Origin: Mucilaginibacter sp. | Lineage (GTDB): Bacteria; Bacteroidota; Bacteroidia; Sphingobacteriales; Sphingobacteriaceae | Length of the DNA stretch: 64,000 bases | Direction of reading: 5' to 3' | Assembly: GCF_025362475.1 (NCBI RefSeq) | Contig: NZ_JANYGH010000001.1 | Span: 141,509 to 205,508 of the forward strand | Part shown: in pieces, positions 17,398 through 28,708 of the stretch | Layout: each line of letters begins with the position of its first letter | Numbering within the stretch: position 1 is the stretch's first letter | Translations under genes and position numbers: made by a program | Notes under the pieces: model-generated | Seen by the model: only the letters and a program-made list of their open reading frames with translations | What the model was told of the DNA's origin: nothing | The model's database searches: none

Positions 17398-20115
17398 CTA
17401 TTTAGTACTCATGCTATTAAACTTGTAAGTAAGCGTAAGCAGGAAATACCTTTTCAGGGTGTTGTTTTGCACATCGTAAATAGAATTATCGCCGGCATAG
17501 CGGTATACGCTGGTATTTTGATTAAACAGATCATAGCCGGTTATTTTTATTTCGCCGCGATCTTTTCTAAGCATTTGCAGGGCTATAGAACTGCTTACTA
17601 CATTGATGCCCTTTTGAAAATTATTACTCACCTGCGAGTTGTAGTTAAAATCCTGCTTGGTTTCCCATATTATTCGTTTGGGCCAGCGTACCACCAGGTT
17701 ATTACTCATGTTAAAGTTATTGCTAAGTACCTTTTTATGGTCACCATAATTATACAGTGTATTGTTTGTACGATAACCAACATTTGTGTTCAGTTCTATC
17801 TTGTCATTCCAGTTTACGTTGATAAATTGACCAATTCCCGGCGAATAGCTTTTCTGCCAACCATCTACACCGTTAATAATATTAAGGTTACGGCGAAAGT
17901 ATCCGTTTAGCGAGGAGTTGGCGTTTAACGTCCATTTACCCATTTTTTTAAATTGCTTATACAAACCCATGGATAGGTTTACATTGAGTTGCCCATCGCG
18001 GTTTACAAAGTTTGTAGCCTGTGCTCCATTAGCAGTGCTAATCTGCGTTTGTACAACCGCATTTTGCTCGGTTGAAAAGCTGCCATAAAAATAAATATTC
18101 ACCTGCGACGCCTGGAAATACTTGTTATAGTTTGCATTTAAATTATCATAAGTAGTAGGCTTTAACAATGGGTTGCCGGTAAAGGTGTACAAAGGGCTGT
18201 AAACAATGGTTTGAGGTTGCAATGACGATAAGCTGGGCAAATTGGCCGACCGGCTATAGCCAATAGATGCAGAGCCCAGTTCCAGCCTTACAGTTGGCAG
18301 CACAAAAAGATAATTATGATAATTGGTTTCGGTTATAAATTTATTTTCGGCCTGTTGCCAGTTAAATGACACGCCTGCAATTAGCGATATACTTTTGGTA
18401 GCCTGGTATGTAATACCCGGTTTCACATCCTCTGTAAATAAATTCCGCTTAAGATTGGTGCTTTGGCTTGGCAAATATATATCATAAGCCCGTGTGCTTT
18501 TATTGTAATCATAAACGTAACTCTCCTCTCCTGATCGGTTGTAATTGCCCGATGTGGTGATATCGGCAATTATTTTTTTATTGAACGGATACCGGATACT
18601 TCCGTTTAATGCTGCCGAAAAATTAGTGCTTTTACCATTGCCCAGTCGCTTTAAGGTATCTGATTTTAGGTCGGATACAAAAGAGTGAAGATTGTTAACA
18701 CTAAGGTTTTGTGAGTTATTAGGGCTATACGCCAGGTTGTGGCCAATATTTATAGATGCCCCTCTTTTGCCTTTAAAACGCTTGTTATAATAAAAATCCT
18801 GTTGAAATTCCGCACCATGCCCGCTATTGCTTGAATTACCGCTTGCAGTACTCAAATGACCATCAATACTGTTGAAGTTATCAGAGAACGAAGTACTTGA
18901 CGAATTATCGCGCCTAAAGATCACTTTTGGCGCGTAGTGGATGGTATTGAGGGTATCGGGATTCCAATCCATTAAGCCGCTTATGGAATGTGAATAATTG
19001 TTTGACCGGTATTCACTGTTCGAAGTGGAATGCAGGGTAGTATCGCCCAAAAACTTCTGCATAAATGCGGAATTTTGTGAGACATTATTTTTTTGACTAT
19101 AAAAATAAAGCAGGTTTAGTTTTAACTTTTTTCCATAATCGGTATTGAGGTTAAACCCACCCGACGTTATTTTTTCAATACCTCCCCAGCCCTGGCCACC
19201 GGTATTAACCGTGCCATTGTATAAACTGTTACCCCCACTACGGTTAAAGCCACCTTGTGAGTACAGCTCATCGTTTGAAAACGCCGTGCGGTTTAGGTTG
19301 TTGCTTAGCCCAATAATACTTACCTGCAAAGTATCGCGAAACAAGTTGAACAGGCCGCCGCTTTCATACCTGTCACGGGTACCTGCACCACCAAATACTT
19401 TACCAAACATGCTCCGTTTTATGGCTCTTTTAAGTTTAAGGTTAATTACCTTTTGAACCTTGGTATCGCTTATCAAATGGTCTGGATCGTTCTCCCTGTC
19501 GTCATAAACCTGTATTGAAGCTACAATGGCAGCGTCCAAATTTTTGGTGGCTATTTTAAGATCGCTGCCAAAAAACTGCTTGCCATCAATAAGTACCTTG
19601 CTTACCCCCTTCCCGTTAACGGTTATGGTTCCATCGCCGTTAACCTGTACGCCAGGCAGCTTTTTAAGCAGTTCTTCAACCACTGCATTGGGCCTGGTTT
19701 TAAACGCCTCGGCACTAAATTCAATAGTATCTTTTTTTACCGTGATGGGAACGCGCTCGGCCCTAACTACTACTTCGGCCAGCATTTTGTTGCTCAATGA
19801 AACGCTGCCCAGATCTACCGCCTCATTTTTTTGAAAGTTGAATACTTTAACAAAGCTTTTATGGGATGTGAAAGAGATAATCAGTTTTAACTTTTTACCG
19901 GCTGGCAGGCTACTGAGTTCAAACTCGCCTGTTTTTTTACTTAAAGTATAGGCAATTAACGAGGTATCCTTTACATCAACAGCGGCTACTGTACTAAGTT
20001 CTAAAGGTTTTCCATCAAGGGAATCAATAACCCGACCTTTAATGGACGCGTGATTTTGGGCAAAACCGATGGACACACCGGTTACAAGGAATAATAAGGT
20101 AAACAGGAATTTCAT
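17398..20115 (-). CDS. TonB-dependent-receptor-like outer membrane beta-barrel protein
   Basis: 905 residues with a signal peptide ending GFAQ. A carboxypeptidase-regulatory-like beta-sandwich follows (about 22-100, IKGRVIDSLDGKPLELSTVA). Next comes a plug-like region (about 115-235, with RPNAVVEELLKKLPGVQVNGDGTITVNG and VLIDGKQFFG), then a long beta-barrel of alternating strands ending LTLTYKFNSM. This is the OMP_b-brl_3 type common in Bacteroidota. No SusD partner is adjacent, so it is not a standard glycan-uptake pair. The 118-base gap to the ABC operon start suggests separate transcription. Ligand unknown. Confidence 0.88.
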   Translation of the reverse strand: MKFLFTLLFLVTGVSIGFAQNHASIKGRVIDSLDGKPLELSTVAAVDVKDTSLIAYTLSKKTGEFELSSLPAGKKLKLIISFTSHKSFVKVFNFQKNEAVDLGSVSLSNKMLAEVVVRAERVPITVKKDTIEFSAEAFKTRPNAVVEELLKKLPGVQVNGDGTITVNGKGVSKVLIDGKQFFGSDLKIATKNLDAAIVASIQVYDDRENDPDHLISDTKVQKVINLKLKRAIKRSMFGKVFGGAGTRDRYESGGLFNLFRDTLQVSIIGLSNNLNRTAFSNDELYSQGGFNRSGGNSLYNGTVNTGGQGWGGIEKITSGGFNLNTDYGKKLKLNLLYFYSQKNNVSQNSAFMQKFLGDTTLHSTSNSEYRSNNYSHSISGLMDWNPDTLNTIHYAPKVIFRRDNSSSTSFSDNFNSIDGHLSTASGNSSNSGHGAEFQQDFYYNKRFKGKRGASINIGHNLAYSPNNSQNLSVNNLHSFVSDLKSDTLKRLGNGKSTNFSAALNGSIRYPFNKKIIADITTSGNYNRSGEESYVYDYNKSTRAYDIYLPSQSTNLKRNLFTEDVKPGITYQATKSISLIAGVSFNWQQAENKFITETNYHNYLFVLPTVRLELGSASIGYSRSANLPSLSSLQPQTIVYSPLYTFTGNPLLKPTTYDNLNANYNKYFQASQVNIYFYGSFSTEQNAVVQTQISTANGAQATNFVNRDGQLNVNLSMGLYKQFKKMGKWTLNANSSLNGYFRRNLNIINGVDGWQKSYSPGIGQFINVNWNDKIELNTNVGYRTNNTLYNYGDHKKVLSNNFNMSNNLVVRWPKRIIWETKQDFNYNSQVSNNFQKGINVVSSSIALQMLRKDRGEIKITGYDLFNQNTSVYRYAGDNSIYDVQNNTLKRYFLLTLTYKFNSMSTK

Positions 20116-20814
20116 GCAGGTGAAAGGTGTTATAAGGTAGATAAGGCAAGGTGAAGCAAGGTATTCTGATCGAAATTTTTATGTCATAAAGGAGGAAAAA
20201 AGATTTGATTACGGGAAGCAAAAATATCCCGGCAGGTATAATAAAATGAGGGCAGTTAATGTTTATTTCAAAAATATACGCAATAATCAGCCACAACAAT
20301 GGATTATGTAGAGATCATAATGGATTATACTATTAATATTTCATCATTAACTACTTCCCGGTACATAATAAATTAGCTTTAGGTATTTTATAAATAAACT
20401 GGCTATCAAACGCCTATAGTTTCAAAGTATTATCTGTTGAATATTAAATTTTATCTGTTTTAATTATATTAGTTTAACCTATATCGTTAAACTATATAAT
20501 TATCTATTTAAAAGAAAAACAAATAAACGTCCACCTTCAATCCATGCTTATTTTTCCAGGGAACAATTCTTTTTTACGGCGATTTGGCATAAGCAATTTT
20601 TTTGACCGATAATTGTACCGCCAACATCCAGTTACCTATTTTAAATGACCGTTAATGACATTGTGCTTTGCGAGCGCCTAAAAGGCGGCGATGTAGATAA
20701 TTACAGACAAATCTATAGATACGCAATTGCAGCAGTACCGGAAATTTCTGTTCCTGCTTATTTAAACTTGCCCCCAACACTATATTAGGTTATATTCCAT
20801 TTAAAAACACCACT
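20116..20814. other. Long intergenic region, mostly without genes
   Basis: About 700 bases, AT-rich to 20640. The only coding-like stretch is the short sigma-factor-like frame at 20645-20788. I see no RNA gene, strong hairpin or insertion sequence. Promoters for the divergent receptor and GH76 genes must lie here. Confidence 0.5.
20645..20788 (+). pseudogene. Possible remnant of an ECF sigma factor N-terminus
   Basis: ATG at 20645 opens a 47-codon frame whose start (MTVNDIVLCERLKGGDVDNY, then RQIYRYAIAAV) resembles the first helix of ECF sigma factors, typically xxLxERLKxGDxxAFxxLYxRY. The frame ends in TAG before any region 2.2-2.4 or region 4, and the following bases do not continue it in another frame that I can see. 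It could be a decayed regulator once paired with an anti-sigma/TonB system, or a chance short frame. Confidence 0.35.
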
Positions 20815-21933
20815 ATGAAAAAATCGTTATGCTTATTTATTCCCGGGTTGCTTATCTCGTTTGTAAGCTATAGTAAAGACAAAAACATCCCCCCTACAAA
20901 AACTGCTATCGTTAAATCTATTGACAAGAATTTTACTACGAGCGATGCTGACCTTGCCTACAATGCGTTCAACAGTTACTTTTATAACCCCACAGCCAAA
21001 TTATATTACGGTACAACCAAAAAGGATGGTGTAGCTGCCATTTGGGCGCAAGCTATTTATTGGGATATGGCTATGAACGTATACCAGCGTACCAAAGCCA
21101 AATCCCAGCTAACCATGATAAATGATATATACCAGGGAAACTATGATCATTATGATGCCTATAACTGGAGCAATAAGGCAGTATGGTTTATTTATGACGA
21201 CATGATGTGGTGGATAATGTCGCTGGCCCGTGCCAACCAAATTACCGGTAACGCCACATACCTGGAAAAAGCCAAGGCCGGTTTTGATCATGTTTGGGCA
21301 GGCTCATATGATTCCGTTAATGGCGGCATGTATTGGGATTTTAATCACAGCGGTAAAAACTCATGCATTAATTATCCAACGGTTATTGCCGCTATGCGCT
21401 TATATACCATCACCGGCGATGCCTCTTACTTAACCAAGGCTAAATCAATTTATGCCTGGAGCAAAACCAATTTGGTTGATGCATCGGGCAAAGTGAACGA
21501 TAATAAAATTGGCAACAATCCGGCGGGTGGTCAGGATTATACTTATAACTCGGGCACGGCTATTGGCGCGGCTTTGGAACTATATAAAACAACCAAAGAT
21601 GCTACTTACCTTAACGATGCCAAACTTTATACAGATTATGTTAAGAACAACCTATGCACCAATGGCATACTCCCTGCCGAGGGCGATTTTAATGAGCAAG
21701 GTGTGCTAAAAGCCATTTTTGCCCAATATGTGATGCAGTTAATAAAAGAGGGAGGCCAAACCCAATATTTAAGCTGGATACAGAACAATATAAATACCGC
21801 CTGGAAAAACCGCGACGCAAAGCGCAATCTTACTTATCGCAATTACGCGGTAAGCTGCCCTACCGGCGATATACAATCATACGAGGCCAGCAGCATAGTA
21901 ACCTTTATGCAGCTTTGCCCACCCACAAAGTAA
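20815..21933 (+). CDS. Secreted glycoside hydrolase family 76 (alpha-1,6-mannanase-like)
   Basis: A 372-residue enzyme predicted to cleave alpha-1,6-linked mannan. The signal peptide ends around SYS. The family's paired catalytic aspartates are visible as D128-D129 in FIYDDMMWW, in an (alpha/alpha)6 barrel with TYLEKAKAGFDHVW, GGMYWDF and YTYNSGTAIGAALELY. Its outward location fits a role against fungal or yeast mannan. No SusC/SusD pair or other mannan enzymes are adjacent, so this is not a full utilisation locus. A terminator follows. Confidence 0.9.
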   Translation: MKKSLCLFIPGLLISFVSYSKDKNIPPTKTAIVKSIDKNFTTSDADLAYNAFNSYFYNPTAKLYYGTTKKDGVAAIWAQAIYWDMAMNVYQRTKAKSQLTMINDIYQGNYDHYDAYNWSNKAVWFIYDDMMWWIMSLARANQITGNATYLEKAKAGFDHVWAGSYDSVNGGMYWDFNHSGKNSCINYPTVIAAMRLYTITGDASYLTKAKSIYAWSKTNLVDASGKVNDNKIGNNPAGGQDYTYNSGTAIGAALELYKTTKDATYLNDAKLYTDYVKNNLCTNGILPAEGDFNEQGVLKAIFAQYVMQLIKEGGQTQYLSWIQNNINTAWKNRDAKRNLTYRNYAVSCPTGDIQSYEASSIVTFMQLCPPTK

Positions 21934-21967
21934 CACGCTATCTGCACGTAAGATATAAACCAACGCA

Positions 21968-21997
21968 AAAAGCCCCCCGATAAATCGGGAGGCTTTT
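21968..21997. terminator. Bidirectional terminator between GH76 and ompA-like genes
   Basis: AAAAGCCCCCCGA at 21968-21980 and TCGGGAGGCTTTT at 21985-21997 form a 12-bp stem with one mismatch and a four-base loop; T runs lie on both strands. The flanking genes converge here. Confidence 0.85.
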
Positions 21998-22027
21998 ACA
22001 TAACCTGTGTTTAACAGGATTTTGCTA

Positions 22028-23407
22028 TTAATATAAAGTGAACTCAACCCTACGGTTAGCCTGACGACCAGCTGCAGTTTTGTTAGTTGCAATTGGTTGT
22101 GTTTCGCCATAACCTGTAGCTTCAATTCGTGATGCATTTGCACCTTTACTTACCAGGTAAGCTTTAATTGATTCTGCACGGTCTTTTGATAAACGCATGT
22201 TTAATTCATCAGCACCTGTGTTATCTGTATGTCCGGCTAATTTCAAGCTGAAGTTTTTGTCAACCAATAATCCGGCAACCCTATCAAGACTTGGAAATGA
22301 GTGCGCGCGGATTGTAGCTTTGCCTAAATCAAATTCCAGGTTTTTGATGGCATCTTTAACCACTTTCTTATCCTCTTCGGTAACATACACCTTAACTTCT
22401 GGTTTTGCAAGCGGACATCCAGAACCATCAACCTTTGTACCGGCTGGTGTGTTAGGGCATTTGTCATTTACATCTACAACACCGTCTCCGTCGCTATCAG
22501 TAGTTAATTTAGCAAGGTTTGCGTTAGTAGTGTTCAAATCATTTCTTAATTCATCATTTTTAGCTTTTTCTGCATCAATTTGTTTTTGCAAAGCAGTTTT
22601 AGTTTGTTCATTTTCCCATAAGTACTCTGTACGCATAGATGCTACCGGGTTATGAGTAGCCATTTGTGGCTTTTTACGGCTGCCTAAAGCAAACTCTAAA
22701 CCAATGTGTGCATAAGAGAATCTGTCATTTGTAGCTCCGAATTTGTAGCCATCAAAATTATCAGAGTTTACAAAATTAACCTGGTAACCTAAATCAAGAT
22801 TTACGCCTGGAGCAAGGTCGAATTTTAAACCAAGACCAACCGGAATAAACACTTCGTTTATTGATCCGTTGCCAGTGGTTTTAAAATTAGTTTGCTGGCC
22901 ACCGGTTTCAGTAATTTTAGGGGTGTAATTCATAGTACCCGCACCTACGGTTAAATACGGCTGGATAAATGGCTTTTCATGGCGCCAGTTAATATTAGCC
23001 AATGTAATGTTGGCACTTAAACTTGCAGACCAGTTAATATTAGTTTCATACTGCGAGTAGGTAGATTGGCCTAAAGCATTTGTTTGACTGCTGGTACCTT
23101 TAACTTTACCGCGAAGGAAATCTGCCTGCAGGCCAAAAGAAGGCAATATTTGCTTTTTAATATAAGCCCCATATCCTATTTGCTCTTGCGGATGGGTAAA
23201 ATCCTGTTTGTTGTTACTGCCAAAAATAGTGAACGGAGTTAATAAACCGCCGTTAACACCTATTGACCAGGTGCGTAATTGATTGCCACCTGAGAACGGT
23301 TTAACATAGTCTTTTGCGGCTGTAGTATCAGGACTTTGAGCGAATAATCTACCACCTACCATAATTCCGGTAAGGAGTAAGGTGGCTTTTTTTAAATTTG
23401 TTTTCAT
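22028..23407 (-). CDS. OmpA family outer membrane protein with calcium-binding linker
   Basis: About 459 residues. Homologue-like start at MKTNLKKATLLLTGIM (23407) gives a proper signal peptide ending LFAQ; a longer frame to 23542 adds only unlikely residues. The N-terminal part is an eight-stranded-type barrel. After it come a coiled segment (EQTKTALQKQIDAEKAKNDE), a thrombospondin type 3 calcium motif (DSDGDGVVDVNDKCPNTPAG) and the peptidoglycan-binding OmpA domain. In that domain DNTGADELNMRLSKDRAESI carries the conserved Asp and Arg. It probably anchors the outer membrane to the wall. Confidence 0.93.
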   Translation of the reverse strand: MKTNLKKATLLLTGIMVGGRLFAQSPDTTAAKDYVKPFSGGNQLRTWSIGVNGGLLTPFTIFGSNNKQDFTHPQEQIGYGAYIKKQILPSFGLQADFLRGKVKGTSSQTNALGQSTYSQYETNINWSASLSANITLANINWRHEKPFIQPYLTVGAGTMNYTPKITETGGQQTNFKTTGNGSINEVFIPVGLGLKFDLAPGVNLDLGYQVNFVNSDNFDGYKFGATNDRFSYAHIGLEFALGSRKKPQMATHNPVASMRTEYLWENEQTKTALQKQIDAEKAKNDELRNDLNTTNANLAKLTTDSDGDGVVDVNDKCPNTPAGTKVDGSGCPLAKPEVKVYVTEEDKKVVKDAIKNLEFDLGKATIRAHSFPSLDRVAGLLVDKNFSLKLAGHTDNTGADELNMRLSKDRAESIKAYLVSKGANASRIEATGYGETQPIATNKTAAGRQANRRVEFTLY

Positions 23408-23746
23408 ATTATCATGTTTAATTATTAGTTTACTTTTCAGTAAAACATAACAACATGTTTTCAACATTAATGCCGCATATAATTTCCTCAGAGATAAAGG
23501 GAGTATCAACTTCCTAAATTGCAACAGGCCAAACATTTGCATAAGGCAACAGTAACAAATTTTACTTTTTGTACAAAACGGTTAATGGGTCAAAAACAGT
23601 ACAATTTTGTATCATCGGTAATACTAAATGGCATTTTACAATAACAATTGTTTAAACCTTTAGGAAACTAATTAGTGAAAAACAACGTATACAAATTATT
23701 ATAATCCTACTGTTTCCGCAGTATTTTCAATGTTAAATCACGTTCT
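23408..23746. other. Divergent regulatory spacer
   Basis: 339 bases between the divergent ompA-like and hybrid kinase genes. AT-rich, without open frames of interest. Partial matches to TAnnTTTG exist on both strands, but none has a convincing -33 partner, so no promoter is called. Confidence 0.4.
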
Positions 23747-26700
23747 ATGCTAAGGTTGTTCCAAAACTATAAACCCATTGTTTGCTCTTTATTTTTAATT
23801 TGCATCCTAATGCCGTTTAATGGTTATGCACAAAACGAAAGCCTTAAGTTTTTGCATGTAGGTACTGCCGAAGGCTTATCGCAGATTAATATTAACTCCA
23901 TTTTTCAGGATAGCCGGGGATTTATGTGGATAGGTACCCGTAATGGTTTAAACAGGTATGATGGATACCAGTTTATAAAATACCGCTATGATTCCAAAGA
24001 TAGTACATCCTTAAGTAACAACACGATAACCGATATTGCCGAAGATGACAATGGCAATATCTGGCTATCAACATCGGGCGGTTTAAACATGTACCAAAGA
24101 AGTACAGGCCGCTTTGTACGATATTTCCATGACGATAAAAACCCCAAAAGCATCATCAATAACATTATCAACCGCTTACTTTATGATAATGGCAATTTAT
24201 GGGTGGCAACTCAAAACGGAGGCATTGACCGTTACAATCTGAAACGTAATATATTTGAGCATCATATGCATTCTGATAAGGATGCAGGCACGCTTAGCGA
24301 TAATAATGCGCGCACTGTTTACAAAGATTCACAGCACAATATATGGGTAGGCACCGGTGGCGGGGGCTTAAACCTTTACAACAGCAAAACCAACAAGTTT
24401 TCAAATTTTCCCTATTATGACCCGGCGACTAAAGCAATCCGGGGTAACAACGTTGTAGCTATTTTTGAAGATAAGTTCCATCAGCTATGGATTGGTACAC
24501 AAGCAGATGGACTGTACTTATTTAACAGAACAGATAAAACATTCAAACGTTTTCTGCACGATAAAAATGATGCCGGCAGCATTTCAAGTAACACCATTTA
24601 CAGCCTTAATAACGATGAGGATGGAAACCTATGGATTGGCACTGAAAATGGCGGCTTATGCGTATTAAATAGAAAAACCGGCAAATTTGTTTCCTATCAG
24701 CATGACGAGATTGATAACAACAGCATCAACGGAAATTCGGTTTATGGTATTTGCAGAGACCGGTCTGGAAACATGTGGGTAGGCGCGTTTGGCGGCGGCA
24801 TCAATCTATCCAAAAAAACTACCGCAAGTTTCAACCTATACCGGCACAACAGTCACCAGGAAAGCCTGTCCAATAATTACGTACTTGACCTGGCCGAGGA
24901 TAAAGACCATAAAATATGGATTGGGACAGATGGCGGCGGTTTAAATAAATTTGACCCGATAAGTAAAACATTTTCAAGCTTTAAACAACCAACCGATGGC
25001 AAAAATGGCATTACGGGCAACTACGTACTTACCGTAAAGCCCGACGCCGAAGGCAAATTATGGATTGGCACCTGGGGAGATGGCTTCAGCATACTTGATC
25101 CTAAAACCGGCATTTTCACCAACTTTAAGCATAATCCGGCTAAGCCACAGGGAATAGGCGGCGATAATATTTATTTCATTTTACATACCCGCGATAAAAA
25201 AACCTGGTTAAGCACTTTTAACGATGGATTGGATTGTTATGATGACAAAACAAAAGTTTTTACCCACTATAAGTTCAACTTGTATGATCCAAACAGCATT
25301 AGCAGCGACAGGATCTATTCGTTATTAGAAGACAGCAAAAACAATCTGTGGATTGGAACCTCTGATGGTGGCTTAAATTTATTTGATCGTAAAACAGGCA
25401 AGTTTAAACGTTTTGTTCATGACGAAAAAACCAATAGCATCAGTAATAATGGCGTAACCGATATTTTTGAAGATAGTAAAGGCCGGTTATGGCTCACTAC
25501 CCTATCGGGCCTTGATCTTTTTGATCCGCTAAAAAAGCATTTCACAACTTTTACAAAAAAAGATGGCCTGCCAAGTGATATTATTTACTCCGTAAGAGAA
25601 GATGATTATGGCAAACTCTGGGTAAGCACCAATGGAGGCTTATCTAAATTAGACCCCGAAACAAAGTCTTTTCTTAACTATACAGTTGAAGATGGCTTGC
25701 AGGGTGATGAGTATAAACCACATTCGGCGTTAAAAACTTATGATGGAAAAATGTATTTTGGTGGTATTAATGGGTTCAATGAATTTACTCCAGATCAGAT
25801 ATTAAAAAAAGTAGGGTTTGCACCATTAGTTATTACCTCTTTCCAGGTATTTAACAAGCCGCTTTCCATTGCTGTAAACTCACAAGACCCCTCGCCATTA
25901 AAAAATGATGTTACCGATACCCGGAAACTGGTGCTTTCCTATAAACAATCTGTTTTTTCGTTTGAGTTCTCAGCCCTGGATTACGCCTCTCCTGATAGGA
26001 AACAATATGCCTATTATTTAGAAGGATTTGATAAGGAATGGAACTATATAGGTAATCACAACACTGCTTCGTACACCAATCTTTCGCACGGCACATATCA
26101 TGTACTGTTAAAATACAGAAACAGCCAGGGCTTGTGGTCGCCGGTTACCTCCCCGCTCCAGATAACCATCGTGCCACCATTCTGGTTAACCTGGTGGTTT
26201 GAGTTGCTGGTTGTTTTATCTGTTGTGGCTGCTATTTACGGCTTTTTCAAATACCGCATGCGCACGGTGAGGCGGCAAAAAGAACATCTTGAACAATTGG
26301 TAAAAGAACGTACAGAAAGTATTACACAGCTTACTATTGAAGAAAGAAGATCACGTGAAGCGGCAGAAAAAGCCCGCGAGGAAGCCGAAAATGCCAACAA
26401 GGCCAAAAGCATTTTCCTGGCCACTATGAGCCATGAAATACGCACCCCAATGAACGGCGTTATTGGCATGGCTACCCTATTGGCCAATACCGACCTTACC
26501 GATGAACAGGCTGAGTATACAGAAACCATTAAGCACTCGGGCGATGCCTTGTTAACCGTTATCAATGATATCCTTGATTTCTCAAAGATCGAATCGGGTA
26601 ATATGGAGCTGGAAGAGCATGACTTTAATATCAGGGATTGTGTAGAAAGCGTACTGGATCTTTTTGCTGATAAGGCATCAAAACTTAACATCGACCTGAT

Positions 26701-27937
26701 TTACCAGATAGAACCCGGCGTGCCTGAACATATCATTGCCGATTCGATGCGCTTAAGGCAGATATTAATAAATTTAGTTGGGAACGCCATTAAGTTTACC
26801 CACGAAGGCGAAATATTTATTGATGTAATTGAAAACACCTTAAATAACAATGAGCTCGACCTGCTATTTACTGTTCGTGATACAGGCATTGGCATTCCGG
26901 AAGATAAATTATCAAGACTTTTTAAAGCATTTTCGCAGGTTGACTCCAGTACAACCCGCAAATATGGCGGTACCGGCCTTGGTTTAGTCATCAGCGAAAA
27001 ACTGATCCATTTAATGGGAGGCGAAATTAATGTAACAAGCAAATTAGGATCTGGTACAACTTTTAGCTTTAATATTAAAACAAGCGTTGGCATAAAAACC
27101 CCAACTGCCTATTTCAATTTAGATGCAGCCGGCCTGGAAAATAAACAAATATTGGCTGTTGATGATAATGCTACCAACCGCAACATTATGGAAACCCAGC
27201 TAAGGCATTGGAAATTTATTCCATTAATTGCCCAATCGGGCGCCGAGGCATTAGCAATTTTAGAGGCTAACAACCAGGTTGAGCTGGTAATTACAGATAT
27301 GTACATGCCCGAAATGGACGGTGCCGACCTGGCCCGTAAAATAAAAGCCATATATCCAGCAATGCCGCTGATATTGCTTAGTTCTGTTGATAAGCAAGGC
27401 AAAAGCGAGGCTAACTTATTTAATACAGTACTTACAAAACCGGCAAAACACAATGTTTTGTTAAAACACATTATTGATCACTTAAAAAATGATAGAAACA
27501 CCCTTACAGAACATAAACTAAAAAAAGAGTTTTTATCAAAAGATCTGGCTATCCAATACCCTCTAAGAATTTTGATTGCAGAAGATAATATGATCAATCA
27601 AAAGGTAGCCAAACAAATTCTTCAAAAAATGGGTTATGAGCCCGATATCGCCATCAATGGCCTCGAAGTTTTGGATGCCGTGGCCGTGAGGAAGTATGAC
27701 ATCATCTTCATGGACGTTCAAATGCCCGAAATGGATGGCCTTGAAACTACCCGGTACATCAGGAAACACCTGCCCAGCCAGCCAATTATTGTGGCCATGA
27801 CCGCTAATGCTATGGTTGAAGACAAAGAAGCCTGCATGCAGGCCGGTATGGATGACTATTTGAGCAAACCCATGAAACTGACAGAGATCATCAGTATTCT
27901 TGAAAAGTATGGAAAGAAGGTGAATGTACAGGCTTAA
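23747..27937 (+). CDS. Hybrid two-component sensor kinase with periplasmic propellers and two receiver domains
   Basis: 1396 residues. The order is: signal peptide (1-28); about fourteen Reg_prop repeats ([27 protein letters not shown] and similar) forming two seven-bladed propellers; a Y_Y_Y domain near 720-800; a membrane helix at about 810-830; a coiled linker; HisKA with the phosphoacceptor His near residue 896 ([15 protein letters not shown]); and HATPase_c with [12 protein letters not shown]. Two receivers follow, [13 protein letters not shown] and [14 protein letters not shown], each with its Asp. The AraC DNA-binding domain that usually ends HTCS proteins of this type is absent, so a separate output is needed. 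Stimulus unknown. Confidence 0.93.
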   Translation: MLRLFQNYKPIVCSLFLICILMPFNGYAQNESLKFLHVGTAEGLSQININSIFQDSRGFMWIGTRNGLNRYDGYQFIKYRYDSKDSTSLSNNTITDIAEDDNGNIWLSTSGGLNMYQRSTGRFVRYFHDDKNPKSIINNIINRLLYDNGNLWVATQNGGIDRYNLKRNIFEHHMHSDKDAGTLSDNNARTVYKDSQHNIWVGTGGGGLNLYNSKTNKFSNFPYYDPATKAIRGNNVVAIFEDKFHQLWIGTQADGLYLFNRTDKTFKRFLHDKNDAGSISSNTIYSLNNDEDGNLWIGTENGGLCVLNRKTGKFVSYQHDEIDNNSINGNSVYGICRDRSGNMWVGAFGGGINLSKKTTASFNLYRHNSHQESLSNNYVLDLAEDKDHKIWIGTDGGGLNKFDPISKTFSSFKQPTDGKNGITGNYVLTVKPDAEGKLWIGTWGDGFSILDPKTGIFTNFKHNPAKPQGIGGDNIYFILHTRDKKTWLSTFNDGLDCYDDKTKVFTHYKFNLYDPNSISSDRIYSLLEDSKNNLWIGTSDGGLNLFDRKTGKFKRFVHDEKTNSISNNGVTDIFEDSKGRLWLTTLSGLDLFDPLKKHFTTFTKKDGLPSDIIYSVREDDYGKLWVSTNGGLSKLDPETKSFLNYTVEDGLQGDEYKPHSALKTYDGKMYFGGINGFNEFTPDQILKKVGFAPLVITSFQVFNKPLSIAVNSQDPSPLKNDVTDTRKLVLSYKQSVFSFEFSALDYASPDRKQYAYYLEGFDKEWNYIGNHNTASYTNLSHGTYHVLLKYRNSQGLWSPVTSPLQITIVPPFWLTWWFELLVVLSVVAAIYGFFKYRMRTVRRQKEHLEQLVKERTESITQLTIEERRSREAAEKAREEAENANKAKSIFLATMSHEIRTPMNGVIGMATLLANTDLTDEQAEYTETIKHSGDALLTVINDILDFSKIESGNMELEEHDFNIRDCVESVLDLFADKASKLNIDLIYQIEPGVPEHIIADSMRLRQILINLVGNAIKFTHEGEIFIDVIENTLNNNELDLLFTVRDTGIGIPEDKLSRLFKAFSQVDSSTTRKYGGTGLGLVISEKLIHLMGGEINVTSKLGSGTTFSFNIKTSVGIKTPTAYFNLDAAGLENKQILAVDDNATNRNIMETQLRHWKFIPLIAQSGAEALAILEANNQVELVITDMYMPEMDGADLARKIKAIYPAMPLILLSSVDKQGKSEANLFNTVLTKPAKHNVLLKHIIDHLKNDRNTLTEHKLKKEFLSKDLAIQYPLRILIAEDNMINQKVAKQILQKMGYEPDIAINGLEVLDAVAVRKYDIIFMDVQMPEMDGLETTRYIRKHLPSQPIIVAMTANAMVEDKEACMQAGMDDYLSKPMKLTEIISILEKYGKKVNVQA

Positions 27938-28029
27938 CCTCTAAAACAAAAAAACTACCTTTTGTCCTATATTGAATTTCCCGGTCGTCATAGGGGTTTA
28001 ATTCAATAAATTTGTAAAAAACAACACTT

Positions 28030-28488
28030 ATGGCCCTACCCAATATTTTTACTAAACCGGTTGCTGATAGTATAATTAAAAGAATCAATACCCTTACACC
28101 AACAACAAGCCCGCAATGGGGCAAAATGGCTGTAGCGCAAATGCTTGCGCATTGCTGCGTATCCTATGAGATGACTTATGAAGATAAGCATCCCAAACCA
28201 AAGGGCTTTATGAAGTTTATACTTAAACTACTTGTAAAAAACAAGGTAGTAAGCGAAACACCTTATAAACACAACGGCCCTACTGCACCTGCTTTTATCA
28301 TTACAACGGCTAAAGATTTTGCGGAAGAAAAGGCCAGGCTGATAGCCTTTATCCAAAAAACACAGCAGTTAGGCGAGAAAGAGTTCGATGGCAGAATGTC
28401 ACATTCCTTTGGCTCCTTAAGCATAACCGAATGGAACAATATGTTCTATAAACACCTGGACCATCACCTTACTCAGTTTGGGTGTTGA
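28030..28488 (+). CDS. DUF1569 (DinB-like) protein
   Basis: 152 residues, cytosolic. WGKMAVAQMLAHCCVSYEMT and the C-terminal FYKHLDHHLTQFG supply the histidines of a DinB-like four-helix bundle, and the pattern matches DUF1569. Related DinB proteins use the His residues as metal ligands. Function unknown. A TAAATTTG box at 28007-28014 may be its -7 element. Confidence 0.8.
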   Translation: MALPNIFTKPVADSIIKRINTLTPTTSPQWGKMAVAQMLAHCCVSYEMTYEDKHPKPKGFMKFILKLLVKNKVVSETPYKHNGPTAPAFIITTAKDFAEEKARLIAFIQKTQQLGEKEFDGRMSHSFGSLSITEWNNMFYKHLDHHLTQFGC

Positions 28489-28543
28489 TTGCTTTAGGTT
28501 GAAAAGTTTTAAAAGCATCATCGTCGGCTTTTCCTCCACATCT

Positions 28544-28572
28544 CCCCTGGTTTTATTAAAAAAGGCCAGGGG
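28544..28572 (+). terminator. Terminator after the DUF1569 gene
   Basis: CCCCTGG at 28544-28550 pairs with CCAGGGG at 28566-28572, followed by ATTTTTGTTT. Confidence 0.75.
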
Positions 28573-28708
28573 ATTTTTGTTTAGGCCCAACCAAATACCA
28601 TAAGTTTATGTATGGAGGCAACCCCATGAATATGGCAAACGTAGTTTATATAACCCCCTTAATAACAATAGGGTGATATTCATTAAAACATTAAAAAACA
28701 AATCTCTT

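Noticed and set aside
19145..19834. Plus-strand frames of about 100 codons inside the receptor gene
   Set aside because: Shadows of the barrel gene; Ser/Pro/Leu-rich composition and no start context.
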